Assembly: GCA_947459425.1 (NCBI GenBank)
Contig: CANHDJ010000023.1
Location: 1-53,568, forward strand
DNA length: 53,568 bases
Source of the DNA: Ignavibacteria bacterium
GTDB lineage: Bacteria; Bacteroidota; Ignavibacteria; Kapaibacteriales; UBA4661
Reading direction: 5' to 3'
Part shown: positions 37,262 through 44,905 of the stretch, piece after piece
Layout of the letters: every line of letters begins with the position of its first letter
Numbering within the stretch: position 1 is the first letter of the stretch
Program-made: the position numbers and the translations under genes
The notes under the pieces: generated by a model
Seen by the model: only the letters and a program-made list of their open reading frames with translations
The model's database searches: none
Told to the model about the DNA's origin: nothing

Positions 37262-38104
37262 GTGAATACCGCCCATACCCCTCTTCAAACCAACCCTTAC
37301 GAGCGGATTATGGCTTCCGATATTGTTGCCAATAGCGTGAAGCACTATTGGGGCTATCAGTATCGGCTTGCCAAGGAAGTGCTTGTGCCGTATCTCGCCA
37401 AGCGCGGCGTGTTCAAAAACGGTAACCGCGTGGCAGAAATTGGTTGCGCCGAAGCTGGCGTACTCATGGCTTTCGCTGAAGCGGGCGCAAAAGATGTTTT
37501 AGGAACAGATATTGAGAAAGCCCGCTTGGATGCGGGTATGGCAATCGCAGAGGACTTGCATATTCCGCTCACACTCTCGACGCATAATGTTCTTTTCGAC
37601 GACCTGCAACCCGCATGGGAAAAGGCTTTTGACCTCGTGATCTTGCGCGATGTGATTGAGCATCTGGACGACACACGGCTCGCGTTGGCAAATATTCAAC
37701 GGCTTTTGAAGCCGGGCGGCTTTCTTTTTGTGGAATTTCCGCCCTATAACTCGCCCTTTGGTGGTCATCAACACTTGCTGCGCAATACCTTAGGCAGACT
37801 TCCCTACACGCACCTTTTACCCAAGCCGCTCTTCACAAAAATGACCGCATCGGGTTGGCATTCGGTGGACATTGAGGAAGTACGCCGTTTGTCGAAGATT
37901 CGCCTTATGCCGAAATCCTTCAAAGCCGCCGCCCACGCCGCCGGATACGCAATTTGCCACGAACAATATTACCTGCTCCGTCCCGTTTTCAAAATGAAAT
38001 TTGGTCTGCCGACAGTACCGCTCACGCCTCTTAAATGGCTTCCCGGCGTGAAAGAACTCCTAAGCCTCGAAGCCAATTATATTCTTCAATCTACCACGTC
38101 ATAA
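37262..38104 (+). CDS. class I SAM-dependent methyltransferase
   Basis: This 280-residue protein starts at GTG 37262. It has the Rossmann methyltransferase motifs: VAEIGCAEAGVLMAFAE (motif I, about 58-74), TDIEKARLDAG (motif II), DLVILRDVIEHLDD (motif IV) and LKPGGFLFVEFPP (motif VI). The overall pattern is that of Methyltransf_11/23 proteins that modify small molecules, lipids or sugars. The substrate cannot be told. miaE starts 5 bases after its stop, so the two are surely co-transcribed. Confidence 0.85.
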   Translation: MNTAHTPLQTNPYERIMASDIVANSVKHYWGYQYRLAKEVLVPYLAKRGVFKNGNRVAEIGCAEAGVLMAFAEAGAKDVLGTDIEKARLDAGMAIAEDLHIPLTLSTHNVLFDDLQPAWEKAFDLVILRDVIEHLDDTRLALANIQRLLKPGGFLFVEFPPYNSPFGGHQHLLRNTLGRLPYTHLLPKPLFTKMTASGWHSVDIEEVRRLSKIRLMPKSFKAAAHAAGYAICHEQYYLLRPVFKMKFGLPTVPLTPLKWLPGVKELLSLEANYILQSTTS

Positions 38105-38109
38105 CCACG

Positions 38110-38688
38110 ATGCTCTGCCTACAAGCCCCCACCAATGCGGGTTGGATTGAAGCGGCAAGCCGCAATATGATTGCCCTGCTTTGCGACCATGCCCATTGCG
38201 AGCGCAAAGCCGCTATGAACGGGATGTTTTTGCTGATGCAATACCCGCAACGCGACGCATTGGTGCAGGAAATGATTACGCTGGTCGAGGAAGAAACCGC
38301 ACATTTTAAGATGATTGTTGGCGAACTGCACGGGCGAGGAATTTCGCTGCGCCCCGACAGAGGAAATTTTTATGCAAAAAGCCTTGCTGCACACGTCCGC
38401 AAGCAAGACCCTGAGCGGCTTTTGGATGCGCTTCTTGTGGATTGCCTCATTGAGGCGCGATCTTGCGAACGATTTACCATTTTAGCGGGCTGCGAGGCGA
38501 TTCCAGAGGATTTGCGCGGTATTTATCAAGCACTCATGTCATCAGAAGAAGGGCATTATCTGATGTATGTCGAATTGGCAAAGCGCTATTTTCCACACGA
38601 TATTGTCGAGGCGCGGCTCGCAGAACTTTCGCATATCGAAGCCGATATTGTGCGGTCGCTCACAAATCAACCGACAATGCACGGATGA
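38110..38688 (+). CDS. miaE: tRNA-(ms2io6A)-hydroxylase, diiron MiaE-like
   Basis: MiaE hydroxylates the isopentenyl side chain of ms2i6A at tRNA position 37. The 192-residue four-helix protein, starting at the ATG at 38110, has the full diiron ligand set: E31 (HCERKAA), E62 and H65 (EETAHFK), E115 (IEARSCE), and E146 and H149 (SEEGHYLMY). The opening WIEAASRN and the AxHCERKAA helix are typical of the family. It is the second gene of a two-gene operon. The miaA and miaB genes needed to make its substrate are not in the window. Confidence 0.9.
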   Translation: MLCLQAPTNAGWIEAASRNMIALLCDHAHCERKAAMNGMFLLMQYPQRDALVQEMITLVEEETAHFKMIVGELHGRGISLRPDRGNFYAKSLAAHVRKQDPERLLDALLVDCLIEARSCERFTILAGCEAIPEDLRGIYQALMSSEEGHYLMYVELAKRYFPHDIVEARLAELSHIEADIVRSLTNQPTMHG

Positions 38689-38809
38689 AATCCTGATGAT
38701 AACAGCACCACAAATATTTTCACGGCACATTGCTTAAACGTCCAGCCCGCATTGCGGTATCAAATACCGAATTACTTGTACACTTTTTTCACTTTTCCCC
38801 TCATAAACT

Positions 38810-39724
38810 ATGCTTACCACAAACAAATTTCCATCACGTTTATTGATGATGGCACTTGCTTTTATCACGTTTACAGCACATCTCACTGCTCAAGAGGGCA
38901 GCTGGACAAGCGGTAATCGCCTCATCGTGCAAGGCGGGATTGCTTCGCCTGTTGCGAATTTTGGCGCACTTCCCACAACGATTCAAGATCTCATTCCTGC
39001 CGACGGCAAAACCCCACAAGGCGCAGCAATTATGGGCTTCACAGTTGGTGTGACCGATGTTTTTCGCTTTACCCCGAATCTTGCTCTCAGCGTTTCGCTA
39101 GATGCAAATTACAATTCTTTCAACAACGAAGAGGCTGCGCGGCAGCTCAGATCCGGAGTGCTGGGTGGGAGTTTGGGCGGTGTGAATTTGGGTCCGTTTT
39201 CGTCACTGCTCGGCGTTACCTCATTCTACAACACGCAAGCCTATATCAACGGTACGCTTACAGGCGGTATTCGCTATGACCTCCCCGTTCTTGCTGGTCT
39301 GCTGAATGTGTATGCGAATGCGCAAGCAGGACTGTTTTACGGTGTCGCACCGCAAAGCGAGGCAAAATTGGGACTCAATATTCCGCTTGCTAATATCAAA
39401 GCTGATGCCACCATCAATAGACCACAAGCCACTGCGACGGCATTTGCCTACAAACTTGGTGTTGGTGTCTTGATTTTTGACCGTATCAATGTTGGTGTGA
39501 ACTATGTGGCTTCTACGCCGTCGTACATTGCTCAAACAACGCTGAATACGCAAGTAAGCGGTATTCAAGGCACGGTTTCTGTTCCAGGCTTGGGAGCAAT
39601 AAGTGCGCAGACCATCGCTAATGCTATTACAGGAGCCATTCCTTCTATTGCAACATCGCCGGGCGGCACACGATATGATTTCCCGACCAATGTGCTACAA
39701 GTAACAATTGGATATGCGTTTTAG
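38810..39724 (+). CDS. outer-membrane beta-barrel protein
   Basis: This 304-residue exported protein has a signal peptide (to about residue 28, AHLTAQEG). The rest is made of alternating amphipathic strands with Gly/Asn turns, such as GNRLIVQGGIASPVANFG and KLGVGVLIFDRINVGVNYVAS. It ends in a hydrophobic strand with terminal Phe (VTIGYAF), the usual C-terminal signature of outer-membrane barrels. The general look is that of porin/PorT-like barrels of Bacteroidota. Specific function unknown. A TACACTTT lies about 25 bases before the ATG, without a clear -33 box. Confidence 0.75.
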   Translation: MLTTNKFPSRLLMMALAFITFTAHLTAQEGSWTSGNRLIVQGGIASPVANFGALPTTIQDLIPADGKTPQGAAIMGFTVGVTDVFRFTPNLALSVSLDANYNSFNNEEAARQLRSGVLGGSLGGVNLGPFSSLLGVTSFYNTQAYINGTLTGGIRYDLPVLAGLLNVYANAQAGLFYGVAPQSEAKLGLNIPLANIKADATINRPQATATAFAYKLGVGVLIFDRINVGVNYVASTPSYIAQTTLNTQVSGIQGTVSVPGLGAISAQTIANAITGAIPSIATSPGGTRYDFPTNVLQVTIGYAF

Positions 39725-39733
39725 GACGTTTCC

Positions 39734-39750
39734 AAATCCGTCGGATTTTT
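39734..39750 (+). terminator. possible short terminator after the barrel gene
   Basis: aaatcc (39734-39739) and ggattt (39743-39748) form a 6-bp stem with a 3-base loop, running into a T run. It lies 10 bases after the stop. The stem is short and AT-containing, hence low confidence. Confidence 0.35.
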
Positions 39751-39839
39751 ATGGGCTAAAACCCGCAGGGACGCTGCTGCTCAGACGTTTTTTGACGTAT
39801 GCAATTCCTATTCGTTTTCGTATATCTCAACATTAATTT

Positions 39840-40769
39840 ATGACCAACTTCAAACTCACAACCCCCGTGGCGATGATTATTTTCAATCGCCCCGATACCA
39901 CCGAAAAAGTCTTTGCCGAAGTCCGCAAAGCACAACCACCGAAACTTCTTATTGTTGCGGACGGCGCACGGAATGGGCGCGAGGGCGAACAAGAGCGCTG
40001 CGAAGAAGCACGGCGTGTGGTCTTGGATAATGTTGATTGGGATTGCGAGGTTCTGACCAATATTGCTCCGCAGAATTTGGGTTGCAAAGGTCGGGTTTCG
40101 AGCGGCTTAGATTGGGTCTTTGCAACGGTCGAGGAAGCAATTATTTTGGAGGATGATTGTTTACCGCACCCGACGTTTTTTCGCTATTGTCAAGAAATGC
40201 TGGAGCGCTACCGCGATGACGAGCGTATTGGCGTTATTTCAGCAGCTAATTTTCGGGTAAAACGCCAAACGGAGTATAGCTATTATTTCTCGCGCATTCA
40301 TCCTATCACCGGTTGGGCTTCGTGGCGACGTGTTTGGAACAATTACGATATTGCCATGAAGCGTTTTCCCGAAGTGCGCGACAACGGCTTGCTTGCGGAG
40401 ATGTTGGGTGATGATTTTTCCGTCAAATACTGGACAAAAGTCTTTCAATCCGCCTACGACGGCAAAGAATCGACGTGGGACTACCAACTCACGTTTTCCG
40501 TCTGGTTGCAAGGGCAATTGGGCATAATTCCGAATGCGAATTTGATTACGAACATTGGCTTCGGCGCAGAAGCAACACATATTACCGATTCTGACCATCC
40601 GACAGCGAATGTTCCCATCGAAGAAATGATGTTCCCGATGCAGCATCCGCCTTACATTATCCGCGAAATGACTTTTGAGAAATACGTCCAAGATTACTTG
40701 CTCAAATGGACGCTTGGCTACCGGATACGGCGCAAAGCCAAGCAACTCCTTGATGGGAAAAAGCATTAA
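39840..40769 (+). CDS. family-2-like glycosyltransferase
   Basis: This 309-residue protein has a GT-A fold. TPVAMIIFNRPDTTEKVF opens the nucleotide-binding domain, LLIVADGARNG is the donor-site strand, and ILEDDCLPHPTFF (about 101-113) holds the DDxD-like metal motif. HPITGWASWRRVW follows in the acceptor half. The type is often labelled HlpA-like in Bacteroidota; transfer to a surface glycan is likely but not shown. No other glycosylation genes are adjacent. It ends in a basic tail (RIRRKAKQ). ruvX begins 20 bases downstream, so they may be co-transcribed. Confidence 0.8.
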   Translation: MTNFKLTTPVAMIIFNRPDTTEKVFAEVRKAQPPKLLIVADGARNGREGEQERCEEARRVVLDNVDWDCEVLTNIAPQNLGCKGRVSSGLDWVFATVEEAIILEDDCLPHPTFFRYCQEMLERYRDDERIGVISAANFRVKRQTEYSYYFSRIHPITGWASWRRVWNNYDIAMKRFPEVRDNGLLAEMLGDDFSVKYWTKVFQSAYDGKESTWDYQLTFSVWLQGQLGIIPNANLITNIGFGAEATHITDSDHPTANVPIEEMMFPMQHPPYIIREMTFEKYVQDYLLKWTLGYRIRRKAKQLLDGKKH

Positions 40770-40789
40770 CCACGCAAAAACACGACGCA

Positions 40790-41251
40790 ATGCTCCAACC
40801 CACCGACATTACCAATCAACTCCGTGCCGAATTGCTCGGAAAGCGCGTTGGTGCCTTGGATTACGGGCAAAAGCGTATCGGCTTTGCTGTGGCGGATGAA
40901 CTCCACATTACCGCCTCGCCACGCGGACATTTTGCGAATACCGAGGCGCTGGGAAGCGAGTTACAGAGCGCCTTTGCACGAGAGAGGCTTGGTGCGCTCA
41001 TTGTCGGTGTGCCTTTTCAGCACGATGAACGCCAAACGCCAATCATGCTCGAAATACAAGCCTTTGTCGAGGTCTTGGCATCACAAACCGCGTTACCGAT
41101 ATACCTTGTTGACGAAGCATATTCTAGCCGTGAAGCCATGCGCACGATGATTCATTCGGGCAAAAAAAAGCGTCATCGTGCCGAAAAAGGGCGCACCGAC
41201 GAAGTTGCCGCCGCGCTGATCTTACGGGAGTTTTTGCGGGAGTTGGAATAA
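40790..41251 (+). CDS. ruvX: YqgF/RuvX-family nuclease (pre-16S rRNA processing)
   Basis: RuvX/YqgF trims the 5' end of pre-16S rRNA and has an RNase H-like fold. The 153-residue protein shows LDYGQKRIGFAVAD (about 23-36, first catalytic Asp), LIVGVPFQHDERQTP (usual VGLPxxxDG), VDEAYSSREA (usual DERxTT/S) and GRTDEVAAALILREFL at the end (last catalytic Asp). The three acidic positions are kept. The second motif is slightly divergent. A short gap to the upstream glycosyltransferase suggests read-through. Confidence 0.88.
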   Translation: MLQPTDITNQLRAELLGKRVGALDYGQKRIGFAVADELHITASPRGHFANTEALGSELQSAFARERLGALIVGVPFQHDERQTPIMLEIQAFVEVLASQTALPIYLVDEAYSSREAMRTMIHSGKKKRHRAEKGRTDEVAAALILREFLRELE

Positions 41252-41391
41252 GCGCAGTGAAGCACGGTTCACACTCTGTGGGAATATCAAAAATTTGCGG
41301 TAAATCAACATTTTCTTAGTATCTTAAAAAGTCATGTAAATCTTGCCGATTTTTTACGTTTTTCTGCACTTTTGCAAAGGCTTTCGTCGGT

Positions 41392-43143
41392 ATGTACTCT
41401 GCTCTGACATCCTCGTATTCTTCCCCTTCTGAGGGTATTCGCTCAAGCATTCATCAAGCATTTTTCGTTGCTTTGATGGTAAGCATTGCTGCAATTGCCA
41501 TTGCCAGTTGTTCATCGGCGGCACAACAGACGGCACAGCGTTCCCCCCGACCAGCCACATCTCCCGCCACGACGCTTTCTGCTTCCGTTGTTTCGCTGCC
41601 GCCTGCGTTGGCAGATTCTTTGCAATATCAGCCCGGAAAAGCGCGTGATTACTACATCAAAGGCGCAACCTTGCAAATGCAGGATCGCCCCGCCGAAGCA
41701 ATTTTAGAGTTTCAACAAGCGCTTCGTTACGATAATGCACCAGCGATGCACTTCGCCATTGCTCAAAATTTTGTCAAGTTGAATAAACAAGACCTTGCGC
41801 TTGAAGAATTGCGCATCGCTATCACGCAAGATTCCACCTTCACGTCGGCATACAAGCTGCTTGGAGAACTCTACGTCCAGCAGTTCCGTATTGACGAAGC
41901 AATTACCGTTTATCAATACCTCGACACGCGCACTCCTGAGCCGATGAACCGCTTTATGCTGGCGCGATTGTATGAACTCCGCGATGTTGACAAAGCGATT
42001 GCTCTATACAACGAGCTTTTGCAGGAATCTGACGACAGCGACGGCATGATTTTAGCGCGTTTGGCAGATTTGTATTCGCAAAAAGGTAACAGCGCTAAAT
42101 CGTTGGAATGTCTGGAAAAACTGCAGCAAACCGCGCCCGACAACCAAGCCGTCCTCTTTACGCTCATGGATGCGTATATGTTCCAAAAGAAGTACGAACA
42201 AGGCTTGGAGCTTTTCAAAGCATCGGAATTATCCATTAGCGACAATGATGCGGTTACGCTTGCTGTGCGCTATGCCAATGGCTTACTCACAAGTTTCGAC
42301 CAATCGCTGATTGCTCGCACTTGTGCCGACAAACTCTTGGATCGCCTCGAACTCAAAAATAAAGCCGGATATGCTGCTTCGTGGCAAGTACAGATTATGA
42401 GCGGGCTGCTCTCTGGGCATTTGGAGCGCACCGCACGGAGCGTTGCGTATTTCGACCGCGCACTCACGCTGGCGGATTCGATTCCTGAAGTGCCGTTGCA
42501 AATTTGCGCCTTTTACTTCCAAAAACAGCGTTTCAAAGAGATGCTGCGCGTAGCAGAGCAAGCTGCGAAGCGCTTTCCAACGAATGGGCAGGTCTATTTT
42601 CTCTGGGGTTTAGGGCTTTCGCAAAGCGACAGCACGGAGCGGGCAATTACCGTCTTGCAACAAGCCGTGAGCATTGATACGAACAATCTGGATGCGTGGA
42701 ATCAACTTGCCATTTTACAGAGCGCGTCGGGCAATATCAAGGCATCCGACATTGCCTACGAGCGGGTGCTGAAAATTGACCCCTCGAATGCGCTGGCGAA
42801 TAACAACTATGCGTACTCGCTGTCGGAGCGGAATTTGCAGCTTGACCGCGCTCAAACGATGATTGAAACAGCGCTCAAATCCGAACCCAAAAATCCGTCG
42901 TATCTCGACACGATGGGCTGGATTCTCTACCAACGCGGTGATTACAAACAAGCAGTCAACTATATTCTTCAAGCCATTGATAACGGGGAAGTGAGCGCGA
43001 CAATTTATGAGCATCTCGGCGATGCCTACCATAAATTGAACGATAAAGAAAAAGCCCAACAAGCATGGCGCGAGGCATTGCGCAAAGAACCCAACCGTCA
43101 TTCTGTAAAGGAGCGCCTTTCCAATGGCACAGCTACGAAATAG
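41392..43143 (+). CDS. TPR-repeat lipoprotein
   Basis: This 583-residue protein has a hydrophobic segment (about 24-39) and a lipobox IASC (Cys at about 40), so it should be a lipoprotein attached to a membrane facing the periplasm. The rest is TPR or TPR-like from about residue 84 to the end; typical units are ALNKQDLALEEL-like and ALANNNYAYSLSERN, and the end GDAYHKLNDKEKAQQAWREAL is canonical. The N-terminus is rather long before the hydrophobic part, so an internal start is possible, though no better ATG is obvious. The LolB-like gene starts 43 bases after the stop. Confidence 0.82.
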   Translation: MYSALTSSYSSPSEGIRSSIHQAFFVALMVSIAAIAIASCSSAAQQTAQRSPRPATSPATTLSASVVSLPPALADSLQYQPGKARDYYIKGATLQMQDRPAEAILEFQQALRYDNAPAMHFAIAQNFVKLNKQDLALEELRIAITQDSTFTSAYKLLGELYVQQFRIDEAITVYQYLDTRTPEPMNRFMLARLYELRDVDKAIALYNELLQESDDSDGMILARLADLYSQKGNSAKSLECLEKLQQTAPDNQAVLFTLMDAYMFQKKYEQGLELFKASELSISDNDAVTLAVRYANGLLTSFDQSLIARTCADKLLDRLELKNKAGYAASWQVQIMSGLLSGHLERTARSVAYFDRALTLADSIPEVPLQICAFYFQKQRFKEMLRVAEQAAKRFPTNGQVYFLWGLGLSQSDSTERAITVLQQAVSIDTNNLDAWNQLAILQSASGNIKASDIAYERVLKIDPSNALANNNYAYSLSERNLQLDRAQTMIETALKSEPKNPSYLDTMGWILYQRGDYKQAVNYILQAIDNGEVSATIYEHLGDAYHKLNDKEKAQQAWREALRKEPNRHSVKERLSNGTATK

Positions 43144-43186
43144 TTCACAACTCTCAACCAAGCAATATTCCTCACCATTTCAACGA

Positions 43187-43966
43187 ATGAGTTCTATGCG
43201 CATCGCGTTTATCATCTGCGCTTTGGCGCTTCTTGCTGCCTGTGCGGCCACAACCACGACAACTACAACAGTCGTCAAAGGGAAGCGTCCGGCAAATTTC
43301 GTATTGGAGCAGGCATTGGAAAAGCGCTCTGCTGCGCTTACGGCACTTCGGGCAGAAGGCAATTTGTCGGTGGAAGTGGACGGCAAAAAGCAACAGGCGC
43401 AGTTTGTTGGTTCGCTCTGGAAGCGGGATTCACTCTTGCTTACCGTCACGGGACCGTTTAATATTGCGGTAGCAAAAGTTGGCTCTACGCCGGATTTTAT
43501 GAATTATTACGATGCGCTGACCAATACGGTCTATCAAGGCGTTCCCACCGCTAAAAACTTCCAAACACGGCTTGGCGTGCCGCTTTCGCATAACGACATT
43601 GCGTGTTTCCTGCGTGGCGAAGCGCCGGGCGGATTTACGGGCTTCACTGCTGAACCTGCGGCGAGCGATAGCGAAGACACTTTTGTTCGCATCCGCGATA
43701 CCGTTACCGAGCGGCTTATTTACTCGCATAAAGCCGAAAATATTATTTCCTATAAACGTGTCGGGCAGAGCGGCGCTACCATTATTCACACACGCTTTAG
43801 CAATTTTACGGCATCCAATAACATCAGCATTCCGCAAGATGCACTTGTCGTTTTCCCCGCTATTAAAGCTACTTTCAGCGTTCAATGCCGTGCGGTGGAA
43901 GCCAATCCGAAAGACCAGAAATATAGCTTTCTCCCGCCTTTAGAAGCGAAACGGCGTAAACTTTAG
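43187..43966 (+). CDS. LolB-like / DUF4292 lipoprotein
   Basis: This 259-residue lipoprotein starts at the ATG at 43187 (or 43196), with the lipobox LAAC directly after a hydrophobic segment. A Thr-rich stretch follows, then a beta-rich domain (EQALEKRSAALTALRAEGNLSVEVDGKK, then SLLLTVTGPFNIAVAKVG) whose half-barrel pattern matches DUF4292, a Bacteroidota relative of LolA/LolB lipoprotein carriers. It may hold lipid or lipoprotein at the outer membrane. It is preceded by the TPR lipoprotein and followed by an Rpn nuclease gene after 18 bases. lptD follows that, which fits outer-membrane building. Confidence 0.7.
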   Translation: MSSMRIAFIICALALLAACAATTTTTTTVVKGKRPANFVLEQALEKRSAALTALRAEGNLSVEVDGKKQQAQFVGSLWKRDSLLLTVTGPFNIAVAKVGSTPDFMNYYDALTNTVYQGVPTAKNFQTRLGVPLSHNDIACFLRGEAPGGFTGFTAEPAASDSEDTFVRIRDTVTERLIYSHKAENIISYKRVGQSGATIIHTRFSNFTASNNISIPQDALVVFPAIKATFSVQCRAVEANPKDQKYSFLPPLEAKRRKL

Positions 43967-43984
43967 TCAGAAAAACGATTCCCC

Positions 43985-44839
43985 ATGAAAGCCCGTTATA
44001 TCAACCCATTTACCGATTTTGGCTTTAAAAAGCTCTTCGGAGAAGAGGCGCATAAAGGCTTGCTTGTGGATTTCCTGAATGCACTTTTGCCTCCAAAGCA
44101 CCGTATTACCAATCTTGAATATGCTAAAAATGAGGCGGCGGGCGAGACGGTGATTGACCGCAGGGCTGTTTTCGATATTGCGTGTACGGGCGAAAATGGG
44201 GAGCGCTTTATTGTTGAACTCCAAAAAGCAAAGCAGAATTTTTTCAAAGACCGTAGTGTATTTTATGCGACATTTCCCATTCGTGGACAGGCTGAACGCG
44301 GCTCTGTATATGACTTTGAATTAGCGGCGGTCTATTGTATCGGGGTTTTAGACTTTGTTTTCGACGAAGACCGCGATAATACGGACTATCTCCACACCGT
44401 TCAACTCAAAAATCAGCACGATGTTGTCTTTTATGATAAGTTGACATTTGTGTATTTGGAAATGCCGAAATTCACCAAAAGCGAAGCTGAACTCACAAAT
44501 CACACGGATAAATGGCTCTACTTCATCAAGCATTTAAGCGCATTAGAGCATATTCCCGCCTCGCTGCAAGAGCGAATATTCGAGCAGGCATTTGAGGCTG
44601 CTGAAATCGCACAATTCAATCCTGCACAACAACAGGCATATCAGGACTCGTTGAAATATTACCGCGACCTTAATAATGTGATTGATACGGCGGCAGAAGA
44701 AGCACGAGAAGAAGGGCGGAAAGAAGGCGAGCGCCGCAAACAATACGAAATCGCACGAAATCTCCAACGCATAGGTCTCTCAAAAAACGATATTCTCCAA
44801 GCCACCGGATTGAGTCTTGACGACATAGACGCTCTCTGA
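43985..44839 (+). CDS. Rpn-family PD-(D/E)XK nuclease/transposase-like protein
   Basis: This 284-residue protein belongs to the PDDEXK_2 (Rpn, recombination-promoting nuclease) family. NPFTDFGFKKLFGE at the N-terminus is diagnostic. The active site is D64 (AVFDIACT), E78 and Q80 (IVELQKAK), with an earlier acidic residue before it. The charged C-terminus (EEAREEGRKEGERRKQ), followed by a repeat-like GLSKNDILQATGLS, is typical. Rpn genes are usually mobile, solitary or in clusters. Here it sits tightly between the LolB-like gene and lptD: 18 bases after the first, and its stop is followed at once by an in-frame ATG of the lptD frame. Confidence 0.88.
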   Translation: MKARYINPFTDFGFKKLFGEEAHKGLLVDFLNALLPPKHRITNLEYAKNEAAGETVIDRRAVFDIACTGENGERFIVELQKAKQNFFKDRSVFYATFPIRGQAERGSVYDFELAAVYCIGVLDFVFDEDRDNTDYLHTVQLKNQHDVVFYDKLTFVYLEMPKFTKSEAELTNHTDKWLYFIKHLSALEHIPASLQERIFEQAFEAAEIAQFNPAQQQAYQDSLKYYRDLNNVIDTAAEEAREEGRKEGERRKQYEIARNLQRIGLSKNDILQATGLSLDDIDAL

Positions 44840-44905
44840 ATGCTTCACAATATCCCATCCAAATATCCTATTCAAAACATCCGGTGTCTTGATTCTGAGG
44901 CGGTT

